Part shown: positions 36,956 to 47,400 of the stretch, in pieces
How the letters are laid out: each line of letters starts with the position of its first letter
How positions within the stretch are numbered: position 1 is the first letter of the stretch
Assembly: GCF_030272615.1 (NCBI RefSeq)
Contig: NC_081408.1
Span: 335,078,793-335,142,792 of the forward strand
Source: Cryptomeria japonica
Lineage: Eukaryota; Streptophyta; Pinopsida; Cupressales; Cupressaceae
Direction of reading: 5' to 3'
DNA length: 64,000 bases
The notes under the pieces: model-generated
What the model saw: only the letters and a program-made list of their open reading frames with translations
Told to the model about the DNA's origin: nothing
The model's database searches: none
Translations under genes and position numbers: made by a program

Positions 36956-37409
36956 GAGGGAGAGAGGGGGAGGAGAGGGATGGAATGAGAGAGAGATACA
37001 CCTAAGAGAGGAGGAGAGAGATAAATAGATAGAGACTGAGAGGGAGAGACAAGAGATAAATGAGAGAAAAAGAGATGGAGAGAGAGAGAAGGGGGAGATC
37101 TAGAGAGATATAAGAGGTGGATAGAGGGATTGGGAGAGAAAGAGAGACCTAAGAGGTGGAGGAAGGGAAGGAGAGAGAGGGTGAGAGATAGAGAGAGTCT
37201 GAGTGAAAGAGAGGAAGGGATGGAAGGAGAGTACAAGAGACTAGAGAGAGAGAGGTGCAAAGAGAGGGAGAGGGAGAAAGAGAGGTAATGAGAAAGGGAG
37301 AGAGGGAGGGGGAGGAGAGAGGGAGAGAATGGGAGAGAGATACACCTGAGAGAAGGGGAGAGTGAGATAGAGAGATAGAGGATGAGAGGGAGAGACTTCA
37401 AAGATAAAG

Positions 37410-37444
<35 letters not shown>

Positions 37445-37445
37445 A
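36950..37445. repeat. Purine-only (GA)n-rich tract
   Basis: Nearly uninterrupted GAGAG/GGAG sequence for ~500 bp on the plus strand. A 319-residue frame on the minus strand across this region is a low-complexity artefact (Arg/Glu and Ser/Leu runs), not a gene. Confidence 0.95.
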
Positions 37446-37459
37446 GTGAAAAATAGAGA

Positions 37460-37506
37460 CTTGATTCTCTCTCTCTCTCCCTTCCTCTCCCTCTCTCCCC
37501 TTCTCC

Positions 37507-37550
<44 letters not shown>

Positions 37551-37805
37551 CCCTTCTTCCATCCCCCCTCCTCTCTCCCTCCCCCCTCATTCTCTCTCCC
37601 CTCTCCCTCTCCCCCCCTCTCTCTCTCACTCCCCCCTCCTCTCTCTCTCTCTCTATCTTCCTTTCCCTCTCTCCCCTTCTCCCTTCCTCCATACCCCTTC
37701 TTCTCTCCCTCCCTCCCTCCCTCCTTCTCTCTCCCTCCCCCTTCTCTCCCCCCTCCCCCCCCCTCTCTCTCTCTCCCTCCCTCCCTCTCTCCCTCCCTCC
37801 ATTTT
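37460..37805. repeat. Pyrimidine-only (CT)n-rich tract
   Basis: CTCTC/CCCTCC sequence for ~345 bp directly after the purine tract, with only ~15 bases between. The two tracts are reverse complements in composition, so they could pair as one very large hairpin. Confidence 0.95.
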
Positions 37806-37831
37806 CCTTCACATTTTCTTTACTACAAATA

Positions 37832-38013
37832 GAGCATACAGGGTACTGAGCCTATTACTTCTTTTCCTTGCCATAACATTTTTAAGGTGTAGGAGCACAT
37901 ACACGCTACTTATTAATTGTAAGTGCATATGGGGTACTAAGCCTATTAGTTCGCTTTCTTGCCGTAACATTTTTAAGGTGTAGGAGTGCGTACACACTAT
38001 TTATTATTACAGG
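37832..38013 (+). repeat. Two 91-bp tandem units with GTACT/GCGTAC motifs
   Basis: 37832-37922 and 37923-38013 share CATA..GGGTACT.AGCCTATTA, TTGCC.TAACATTTTTAAGGTG, TAGGAG and a GTACAC.CTA end, offset by exactly 91 bases. A third isolated motif, GCACGTACGGGGTACTTA, lies at 38083-38100. Confidence 0.85.
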
Positions 38014-38169
38014 GTGGAAAAAAATACCGTTGGGATTGCCAGCATTTTAGGGACTAACAATGTGCATGTGGTTATAATTATAGCACGTACGGGGTACTTA
38101 GACATAGATTTATTTTCCCAAGAGCCTCAACGACCTCAAAAGAAATTTTTGAGGTCATTGAAGGCCCCA

Positions 38170-38398
38170 CTATAGCTGTGTCTACACTTCTATCATTTTT
38201 TTGTTCATAGAAGTAAGTGAATTTTTTGTTTTTGCATGATTCTAAATGATTGAATTGTTGTTCTTATTAGTTTTGTCAATATTATTGTGATTGTTTAATA
38301 GTTTTGATTCAAAAAAATAATGGTACGATGCATATTTATGGTTATTTGTTTGTTTATGAACTTTTGTTTACATATATATGTATTATGATTCTATTTAG
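38170..38398 (+). promoter_or_regulatory. Non-coding first exon and leader intron of the plus-strand gene
   Basis: TGTGTCTACACTTC... ends at AA|GTAAGTGA (donor at 38213). An acceptor CTATTTAG ends at 38398, 17 bases before the ATG at 38416. The same leader and donor are found at 35701-35730. Support is splice-site consensus plus duplication; there is no transcript evidence. Confidence 0.45.
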
Positions 38399-38415
38399 GA
38401 TAACCGATATCAACC

Positions 38416-40515
38416 ATGGGAAAGAACAAGCGAGGAATGATAGAACAATGAGAGGCTGAAAAGGAAAGACAAAGGCAACATATGAAGAAATTACATGACA
38501 TAAGAACAATGGGAGAAGAAGGTATGTCATCCTCAACATCTCAATTTGATTTACCAAATGTACATAATACACCTAATGCAATTGAAGAAGAGGCATTTGA
38601 TTTGCCGTATGAACCTAATGCAATTGAAGAAGATATCACATTGAATAATTAATTAAATGATGAACATACAACTTCTCTATTTGTTGAATTGAATGTACAC
38701 AATGCACCGATGTTAACACCTCTTAGAATCATTCGTAGGAAACCAAAGTATCTAATTGACATTGATGAGAATATATTGAAGCCAATGCTCAATAAAATGA
38801 ATGAATGAACTTGTAGGAGAATGGTTAAAAGAATATGGAAAAACTATTTTGAAAACTTAAATCAAACCGCAAGATGTCAATTTATTATTCAAATGATTAA
38901 AAATTTAAATTTTAGAGAGACAATGAAAATTCTAGGCCTAAGATCATCTGAAAGTAACAGTGAAAGAACTATTGTGAGAAATTTATTTGATGCATATCAA
39001 GCTATTGGTTCAAAATCACATACTAAAGATTCTAATGCTACTCGACTTGTCATTACATCAACCATAATGAGAAAAAATTTAAAAAATCATTTGATAAGAA
39101 AAACAAGTAAGTCATTAAATGTTAGTAGAACAACATTAAGTAAAGCATTACAAAGGTGAGAAAAATAGAGGAACCTAACAATAATTCTCTATGGGCATTC
39201 TCAAGCAGACTACCACGCAAAGAAAAGGTTATTAATGCACTAAGAAGATTAACTGAATTTTTTTGACATGAAAGCACAAGAGTTTCGCCCAACCAAAGAG
39301 ATGTTGTTAGAAGGTAAATCGAGTTTACAAGTCGTGAGCCACATGCCAGACACTATTTGGATATGACTCAAACAAAATTTTATTAAAGATTCCTTCAAAA
39401 GTTTCCTCAAATAAAAATTTCTCAAAGATTTTTTGAAATGGCAAAACCTTTTTATATTAAGATTAATTATGTATGCACCACGTGTTGTTGTAGGATGCAT
39501 ATTGAATTTTCCATGCAGTATGATATTTTTCATCATATTTGTTCTACTTTTCACACTAATGATGTTTTGCAGGAAAGCAATATACAAGCGCCTCCTAAGT
39601 TGGTAAGAGAATTTATTTCAAGTGTGCTATGTAATAGACATGATGGTTGCATTTATTATAAGATGCCTGGTTTGGAAGGTTTTGTGCTATATGTGGTACG
39701 TCAATGGTTCATAGATATTTTTAGATGATCACTAAATCTAACATTGAAAACTATCTAGATTGTTGTATAGTTGCAAGATCGAGTGACATGCACTCATTTA
39801 TGAGTTCAAATGCAAGTTCATTAGTAATTTATACAAGACAGATGGTATGTTTTTGCTCTTCATGCATGTATTGTTTGTGGGAAGAATGTGAATCACAAGA
39901 GTGGGTTGACAAATGGTCTTGTAGACCATTGGTTCCCATTGATACATATCAAATTCCCAAATTACTACAATTAAGACAGATGGAGACATCAATGGATTTT
40001 GACCATGTATCCGACCTAGTGGGTTCGAGTGATTTTTTGAGTTAATTGTTTTGCAAGTAGTCTTTTTGGTTCATTTTGTTGTACATCATACTTTATTTTT
40101 GGTATTAATTATCACTTTATAAAATGCAGGTCATGCGTATGCAATTGTTGTAGAAGAGAACAATGAAGAAGGAATGAATTACTATTTGTATCGTTGTGTT
40201 GAGCCTAAGAGAAAATTGACAACCACAATCATTGATGGAGAGGGTATTGAGTACCCAATAGGGTCTGTTGTCATGACAGGAACCTAGCTTAGGAGATACC
40301 CTATCAAGAATTCTGACGTTTGGTTGTTCGAGGACTTTGAAACACACAAACATATTCTTCATTTCTCTAACCTTGTTGTTGCAACAAATATACATTTTAT
40401 GAAGTATCATGGTAGACCTCATAAAAAGATTTTATGGAAAGTTCATGAATCTAACAATGAGGCAATACTTGACACAATACGGGTTAGAGCCGATCCAGAA
40501 GGCTCACTTGATTGA
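38416..40515 (+). pseudogene. Transposon-encoded protein of unknown family (plus-strand gene), broken
   Basis: ATG 38416 opens MGKNKRGMIEQ and stays in one frame to ~39157 with TGA at 38449-38451, a TAA near 38650 and a TGA near 38806. It covers a basic region and a possible helix-turn-helix (KSLNVSRTTLSKALQR). A one-base shift at ~39157 leads into SLWAFSSRLPRKEK, VSPNQRDVVR, HYLDMTQTKFY, KISQRFFEMAKPFYIK, a Cys cluster CTTCCCRMHIEF, and a CxxCG-like segment near 39690. A last exon (40132-40515, after acceptor AATGCAG) reads AYAIVVEENNEEGMNYYLYRC and ends PEGSLD with TGA. The DNA-binding-like start, the conserved Asp/His landmarks and the Cys cluster suggest a transposase-like protein. I recall similar unclassified proteins in repeat-rich genomes but cannot name the family. 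Confidence 0.5.
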
Positions 40516-41065
40516 TTCTACGGTTTAAAGTAGAATGGTTTTGAGAATTTTATATATATAATCAACAAATAGTTCTATATTTGTTTTTTGTATATATAAA
40601 TGCCCATGAGCTGATTTTTACATGTTTAGGGGCATAATTTTGTATATTTAAATGGCAATGAGTTGATATGTAGATGCCAAATTTTGTATACTAAAATGGC
40701 AATGAGAAAAATCGCACATATTGTAATGGGAAATTTTCTATAAAATCCCATGAGATGATTTGTAAGACATTTTTTTGTATATTCAAATAACCAAGAGCCA
40801 ATTTGACCATATTTAGAGGCAAATTTTTAATAATATGGGGCAATGTTTTGTGACTATTTTTTGTGTCTATGTTTTGTGACTATGTTTTGAGTTTATGTTA
40901 TGTGATAAGGTCAATCATGAGAATTATTAATTCTTCTATAATCATGGAGAATTATTTGAGTCATTATCGGGTCATAGATTGAGTCTAGATACAATTCGAG
41001 CAAAAAATGTCATTATTGTCAAAAACATTGTCAAAAAAGTTGTCAAGCAACTTGTACATCACGTT
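40516..41065. other. Spacer after the plus-strand gene
   Basis: AT-rich 3' flank with short repeated phrases (several AAATGGCAATGAG-like copies near 40650-40720). No gene seen. Confidence 0.4.
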
Positions 41066-42250
41066 GGTAGGGTATGACTCTTGATGTTCCAGTGCTTTAG
41101 GATGCATGAGAGGAGCATGCCTAGTGTAAACCTATCCACTTGGACCCACTCATGACATTGGCTTGTGCACATGATGAATTGAATCAATTCTAGCCTATCT
41201 TGCAACTTTGTACTACATACAACTGATGATTTTTGTAGTAGGCAAAAAATGCTACCAATTGAAAATGGCTTTGAGTCATCAAAAATAGAGATAGGCCATT
41301 ATATATGAACCTCACATGACCCCACAGGTTCAAATGGATCAATCATATGTGTCCTAAATTGGAAGAAACAATTCATCAAAGTTTGACAATTTTGTGGACT
41401 CAGGGCACTTGAGAGATCACACCGGTAGGGTATGAATCTCGATGTTCCGATGCTTTGGGATGCATAAGAGGAGCATGCATAGCATAAAAATTCCCACCCA
41501 AATGTGATCATGATGTCTATTTGTGCACATAACAAAATGAATCAATTCTAGCCTATCCTACAACTTTGCATTGCATGCAACTGATGGTTTTTGCAGCAAA
41601 CAAAAAAATGCTACCAATTGAAAATGGCTCTAAGTCAACAAAAACTGAGATAGGCCATTGTAGAAGAGCCTCATGTGATCCCATAGGTTCAAATAGATCA
41701 ATCATATGTATCTTGGATTGGAAGAAATAGTCCATCAAAGTTTCATAATTTTTTGGACTTAGGGCACTTGAGAGATCACGCCAGTAGGGTATTACTCTCG
41801 ACATTTTGGCACTTTGGGATACATAAGAGGAGAATGCATAATGTAAACCTACCCACCTAGATGCATTCATGACATTGATTTGTGCACACGATGAAGTGAA
41901 TCAATTCTAGCCTATCCTGTAACTTTGCATTGCATGCAACTAAGGGTTTTTGCAGCAAGTAAAAAAATGCTACCAAATGAAAATGACTTCGAGTCATCAA
42001 AAATTGAGATAGGTCATTGTAGACAAGCCTCACATGACTCCATAGGTTCAAATGGATCGATCATATGTGTCTTGTATTGGAAGAAATAGTTTGTTAAAGT
42101 TTCACAATTTTTTGGACTCAGGGCACTTGAGAGATCGTGCTGGTAGGGTATGACTCAATTTTTTGACACTTTGGGATGCATGAGAGGATCATTCTTAGCA
42201 TAAACCTGTCCACCTGAATGTGCTTGTGATGTCTATTTGTGCACACAAGA
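41066..42250. repeat. 359-bp tandem repeat, about 3.3 copies
   Basis: The phrase GTAGGGTATGACTC, or close variants, recurs at 41067, 41425, 41784 and 42143, giving periods of 358-359 bases. Each unit holds a GATGCATGAGAGGAGCAT segment, CAATTCTAGCCTATC, TGCTACCAATTGAAAATGGC and GGGCACTTGAGAGATCAC. Minus-strand open frames at 41299-42051 recur once per unit and are repeat by-products. It lies exactly between the two convergent genes. Confidence 0.93.
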
Positions 42251-42451
42251 ACCAAAATTTGACCATTGCCAGTGAGGGTGTTCTCGCACCACACACATAT
42301 TGTTGTTTATATTCATATTGTCGATTTTTGTTGTTTATATTCATATTGTTGATTACATAGGCAAATATTCATTTAAATTTATAAAAGGGAAGCCACAAAG
42401 TACAAAAAATACACAATAATGAACTGAATATAGGGAGGTTTGTAGGGTTAC
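42251..42451. other. Spacer between the satellite and the minus-strand gene
   Basis: Contains a ~26-base phrase (TTGTTTATATTCATATTGT) twice in a row. It is 3' flank of the minus-strand gene and no coding sequence is seen. Confidence 0.4.
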
Positions 42452-45024
42452 TTGTGGTGGATCATCAAAATCAAGCCTCTTCGATGCAGTATGTGACTCT
42501 ATAGATGGCTGCAAAACCATAATTCAAAAGTCAAGTTGAAATCTTTTGTAGAGAACAATTCACAATTAACAACATAACTATGCATTTAACTATAATTTCT
42601 TTACAATTGAAATGTAGATTACCTCATTGGTTGATATAGGAGCTAATGTCTTCACTCTCCTCTCCTTGTCAATCTTAGGAGTTTTCTTGAAGACATACTT
42701 AAATGGATCCACGTTATGACCGTACCACGAAGGGGTCTATTGTAGATTAAATGTACAATTAATCCAATGTACTAACAAAAATATATCAAAAACACTTAAA
42801 ATCTATAATATAGAGAACAATGATGTACCCGTGCCTGAGATGCTTCTCCAATTGACTCAAGATGGCTCACCATCGATGGAAAAACTCTCGCTATTACCTA
42901 TACAAAAAATGATCAAAGATTAAATACAATTAATATAATGATAAGTATTCTAGGTTAAAAATAATTAATTTAATATATCAAACAAAAGTGTACCAGATCT
43001 TGAGATGCTTCTCTAGTGCATGGAGGAGGGTGCGCCATTGATGAAATAGCTATGGATATTTCCTATATGAAAAAATATAAGATTATAATATATCACAAGT
43101 TCACATGTATGTGTTCATATAATCATGAAATTAAGAAAATAAAGTAGAGATACATACCTCCACCCTCTCTTGATCCACGGGCGAATCAGGTGCATTCAAC
43201 AAATCCACATATCTCAATGGCCATTGTACATGTAAAATAGACAAAAACACTAATCAATCTACACATCCCAACTAATACTTGATTTCAACATTTTAAAACA
43301 ATTGTACAACTAAAAATGTGTTCAATTACCATCTTCCTAAATTTTGGCGTCTTCAAGGAATTCTTTTTCTCAGTACAAGACCTAGACATGGAGGGGGTAC
43401 CCTAAAAATAGAAAATTAACATGAGATATTAGTACAGATAATATATTAAGCATAATTTAAAAAATCTAAAATGAAATGACTTGCATATTCCATCAAAATA
43501 ATACATAAAAAGGGTTGTACAAAATATGATACCGTATAGCCTTGTAGGACAAAATTGATCACTGAGAGAGTGATGCCATCAATCTAGGACATTTGGTCCC
43601 CTGTCAACACCTACAAACCAAAAATTGGACCAAGCATTAAAGATAGTTAGTATATCTTGTAATATTTTTGAATTCAAAGTGTACTATTCTATTTTAACAT
43701 GTTACAAAATTTATACCTCAGGCATTGAAGTTGCAGTTGTAGTAACTGGGGGAGGAGTATGGGATAATGTTGTTGCATCCTAAAATGCATATTATTTGTC
43801 TCAATTTAAATAGATGTATAAATGAAAATTAATTTATGTAATTATAAATTTAAAGTAACTGATAAATAAAATGCTATGAATTCAAATCAACACACCTGTG
43901 TCTCTCGTTGATGGGCAAACACCATGTCCATCAACTCATTTGTCAGTGTGAAATCTTTAGTCATGCGAACCTAATATCTACTCCCGCAAATCATGCATGG
44001 ATGAGATGTGGATCCATCTGCACCGACCACATCATCTATCCCTGAGTAACTGACACACATATGCTGAATGGGCTCTCTGTCGCAACCTAGAGAAACTAAT
44101 GGCTCATGATCCAGTACAATAGGGTGTGCTAACAATGTCCCATGTTGGATGATGGCACCAGTCAAGGTTGTGGTTGCCTAAAGAGTCTATAGCTCCATTG
44201 ACTCTTTCAACTCTACTGGGACAACCTGATGCACCTTGGGTTTGGGTGCTAGGTAGCGATGACTCTCTAGGTCTAATCGCCTACAGGCTCCATGTCTACC
44301 TTGGGCAGAGCTTCAACCTCTAGCATGGAACTCTCTCATGTCAAAATAGTTTGGTCTCACATTGAGCACAAACTCATAGTATACTTTTCTCAAAAATACA
44401 ATGGCACCTCAAAATTATTACAAGGTGGATCATCAAAGAACATCCACCACCTCTGCAAAGAAAGATTCTTCATCAGCACATTGGTATATGTGAAACCTCT
44501 TTGCATTAAGAGGTAATGACTGACTAGTTTTAAGATCAACAAAAAGGGCACATATTTGTTTTTTACTAATATTTTTGTTTTTCACTCCCTCGTATGATAA
44601 CCCATCAACATAATATTGATGACACTTATCCGTAAAGTTTCCCCATTTTGTGATTTGTGTGGAAACAACTATGGCACCACTAGCTAATGTTTCTAGGCTA
44701 GTGGTGAGGGATATATGATGCTCAAGTTTGGATTTTTTCAATTTATCAATCAGTCTATTGATTTTAGAGGTATTTTTCCCTAACTGATTAATTAATTGCT
44801 TTTGTGTTTTACGTGTGTGGTCAAAAGGAGGAATCAGGGGTGTATCTTGTGGGTTTTTCAGGAGGTGCACTTTGTTGTTCTTGTTGTGGATTATCAGAAT
44901 CTGGTTTTTGAAACAAGAAATGAAAAAACCTAATCAAAATTAATGAAATTAAATTCAAAATGTAAAACAAATTGAACAAACGCGAAAGAAAGACAAAAAT
45001 TAATAAAAACTAACCTTGCTCCAT
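42452..45024 (-). pseudogene. Ten-exon transposon-associated gene, copy A (unknown function)
   Basis: Exons deduced from GT-AG sites and open frame: 45015-45024 (MEQ), 43896-44900, 43717-43779, 43533-43610, 43330-43401, 43158-43223, 42994-43062, 42829-42897, 42623-42736, 42452-42508. The eight exons after exon 2 are 63, 78, 72, 66, 69, 69, 114 and 57 bases, all multiples of three and read in phase 0. Exon 2 encodes a conserved block (TKWGNFTDKCHQYYVDGLSYEG, LPLNAKRF) and a CMICG pair near its end. The two 69-base exons share S-M...EASQ and look duplicated. Exon 9 reads TPSWYGHNVDPFKYVFKKTPK. Defects are a one-base insertion near 44850, a TAG at 43971-43973, a stop in exon 4, and an AA in place of AG before exon 6. 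No known domain is recognised. Confidence 0.6.
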
Positions 45025-45174
45025 AATGTCTGGAGGAGAAATGAGGCACCCCGTTTGCGTTTTGGAGGAGAAATGAGGCATCTCATTCAAGGTTGGAGGA
45101 GAAAATGGGGAAAAAATGTGGCTTTCATGGGAAAATAAGACCCAATTTTTTTTTTTAAACTTGTTTTGGTAGGT

Positions 45175-45409
45175 ACTACATACATGGTCCTTTAGGGCTT
45201 ATTAGCGCGTACATGCTCATTTTCCTAAATGTAGTGGGTACGCGCTCACTTTCCTAAAGGTAGTGCGTACACGCTCACTTTCCTAAGAGCAGCACATACA
45301 CGCTACCTTTTCTAGGCTTGGTAACAATGGACCTAAGCGTGTACGTGATGATTTCAAATTTTATAACCACGTATGCACTGCATGTTTTTCCATATTTTTT
45401 TGGATAGTG
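45175..45409. repeat. Right-end motif array (GCGTACACGCTCACTTTCCTAA units) and CACTA-like edge
   Basis: Four spaced copies of G(C/T)GTAC.CGCT followed by CAC/CAT TTTCCTAA occur every ~35 bases between 45210 and 45310, then AGCGTGTACGTGATG. The reverse strand of 45331-45382 matches the left-end sequence at 38071-38103. The edge is taken at TAGTG 45405-45409. Confidence 0.6.
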
Positions 45410-45877
45410 TCCACTTTTCTGATGACCATCTTTGTGCACAATACCCTAACAAAAATTCTAACTAGATCTAAATAGGACCATCATAAAAACATGCTAGCCA
45501 ATGCAACACCACCAAACAATTAGGACACAATCAGGAAGCACATTCAACATGATAGAAACTGATTCCATAAGCCGGATCAAAATCATCTAACCAAATCATC
45601 AAATATCACTTACTAGTAAAGCTAGCTAGTACCGAGAAATACTAACTAGGAACAGAAAGAGATAGCAACCAAATCACCAATTCATGAACCAACAAAATAT
45701 GGAAAACATATAACCATCTAGAGTAAGCATCCAAAACTAAGTCGTGAGAACTGATCATACCGAATCAGAATCATAGCCAAAACCAAGATGATCACCAAGA
45801 CTATTCAGGATAGGTCCAACCATGATATAGTATTGGCATTAATTACAACACTTAACCAAATCTAGCATATGCCAACA
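45410..45877 (-). repeat. LTR fragment of Copia-3 (SIRE/Maximus-like)
   Basis: On the sense strand an LTR starts TGTTGGCATATGC at 45877, right after the polypurine tract AAGGGGGAGAT (45878-45888), the classic SIRE-type junction. The LTR runs left until it meets the edge of the transposon-like unit at ~45410, so its far end is missing. Confidence 0.7.
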
Positions 45878-46343
45878 ATCTCCCCCTTAGGTATTTTTAG
45901 CAACACTGAATGTGAAAAACATCCAAATGCCAAGGAATGCCACCAATCTTCAAAGGATGATCTGAAATATCTCTCCCCCATACAAGTGACTATTTTTGAC
46001 ATGAATACCATCTCTCCCCCTTTTACATCAATGACAAAGGATGGAGAATAAACCAAAAATATTGGACCAAACAACTGACTACTCCCCTTGAGTAGCAGTA
46101 ACATGTCATCAACCCGAATCAAAAAAGTATGTCTGATAGGCTCATGGGATTGATGCATTTCTACATCTCAAAGTTTCTTTTGGAGGGTTGGTAACCCCCA
46201 ATTGATCTCTGAGATATTCAAAATTATCTTTAGGAAATGGTTTAGTTAGAATATCTACAATTTGTTCCTTAGTAGGCACATAAATCGATCTAACTTCCTT
46301 TACTTCAGCCTTTTCCTTCAAGAAATTATACCTTATAGAAATG
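45878..46343 (-). pseudogene. pol: Copia-3 pol C-terminus and 3' UTR (right part of a split element)
   Basis: The sense strand reads ISIRYNFLKEKAEVKEVRSI, VPTKEQIVDILTKPFPKDNFEYLRDQLG and then stops. This is the end of copia RNase H (KEQxADIxTKPLP motif). About 290 bases of 3' UTR follow to the polypurine tract. The coding part is cut at 46343 by the gypsy insertion and continues at 60198; joining the two across AAATG keeps the frame through the KHI-SIRYNF codons. Confidence 0.88.
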
Positions 46344-46961
46344 TGTCATGCCCAAACTTTTGGGCACAAACGGAATAATTTTTTTTTTCAAAATACTCTA
46401 CTAAGTATGATTAACTTAAATAAAATAATGCAACTCAGTTTGATCTTAACTATATTTTGAGTGAATCAAACCATTAATTTAATTTGGTGATAAAATTAAC
46501 TACGTTATAAGCGAGCTAATATTTCCCCAAAATAATTTTTTTTCACTAATCTTCCAATATTAAGTAATTACACTCTCTAGCAATTAATCTCAAACTTGAA
46601 TTATAGTTTCCAAGATTATTTGACTAATGATCTCTTATAGTTCTTTATTTACCCAGGGCCTAAATAAAAGGATCTACTTATTAAATTTAACAACCCTGTC
46701 AAATAAGCACTCCATAAATTCAAATACTTTATAAAATTTGAAATTTAAATGTGCTACCTGACCCTACAATTATCATTGTGTTATTATTTTTTTTTTTTAG
46801 GGTCTATTCTACCCAAGAATTTAAAATCTTCCTCTTACAAATGCTCCTACATTTATTTACAATTTAAAAGAGCATTAGTTAATTTTACAACTAACTAATT
46901 AAATTTCAACAACTATAACAAATTTAAATTACTTATATATATATACATATACATATATAAT

Positions 46962-47025
<64 letters not shown>

Positions 47026-47400
47026 AGAATATTCCAGAAAGAGGGGGGGATAGTTCTTATTTTATTTTATTATTTCACCCCTTTTGTTATCACTCCCACA
47101 CACACACATCTTAGTTTAAAACCTAAATGTGTTTGCCCTAACCCAAAAATAGGGTTAGGGCATGTGTGTAAAAACATACTTATTTTGTTTTGTGTGTGTG
47201 TGCTGTGTGTGTATCTCCTTAAATTTTGTAAGTGTGTGTGTGCAGGTGAAGGTTGGGCGGTGGCCATGGGAAGCGGCGCGCGCAGGGCCGAACCGGGCTA
47301 TTTAATGGTCGAGCGGAGGGACGTATACCCTCTCTTTTTATTTTGCTATTTGAGGGCGTAGGGGAAGGCAGTGCGGGGGTACCGTGGGCTGCGGACAGTG

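Larger units (their letters stand above)
37832..45409. mobile_element. Candidate DNA-transposon-like unit with two convergent spliced genes
   Basis: Outer motif arrays (left 37832-38100, right 45175-45345) bracket a plus-strand gene (38416-40515), a 359-bp tandem repeat (41066-42250) and a minus-strand multi-exon gene (42452-45024). The ends match in inverted orientation: left GTGCATGTGGTTATAA then GCACGTACG, right (reverse strand) GTGCATACGTGGTTATAA then CACGTACACG. The right edge, read on the reverse strand, begins CACTATCCAAAAAAATATGG, which resembles a CACTA-type terminus, but I cannot find a matching CACTA left terminus or a target duplication. Neither gene matches the TNP2 transposase of CACTA elements. 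The boundaries and the claim that this is one element are inference. Confidence 0.5.

Noticed and set aside
36853-37812. 319-codon minus-strand frame
   Set aside because: It is the purine/pyrimidine tract read as protein (Arg/Glu/Gly then Ser/Leu runs). There is no domain, and both strands are open there.
38008-38025. CAGGGTGG start as a hAT terminal repeat
   Set aside because: No matching CCACCCTG at the right end and no hAT transposase domain.
41299-42051. Three minus-strand open frames with similar protein sequence
   Set aside because: They recur once per 359-bp satellite unit, so the similarity comes from the repeat.
45405-45409. CACTA-type terminus
   Set aside because: The reverse-strand CACTATCCAAAAAAATATGG is suggestive, but there is no matching left terminus, no target duplication and no TNP2-like transposase. 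I kept it only as a remark.
45862-46158. 98-codon minus-strand frame
   Set aside because: It falls in the 3' UTR of Copia-3, after the pol stop and before the polypurine tract.
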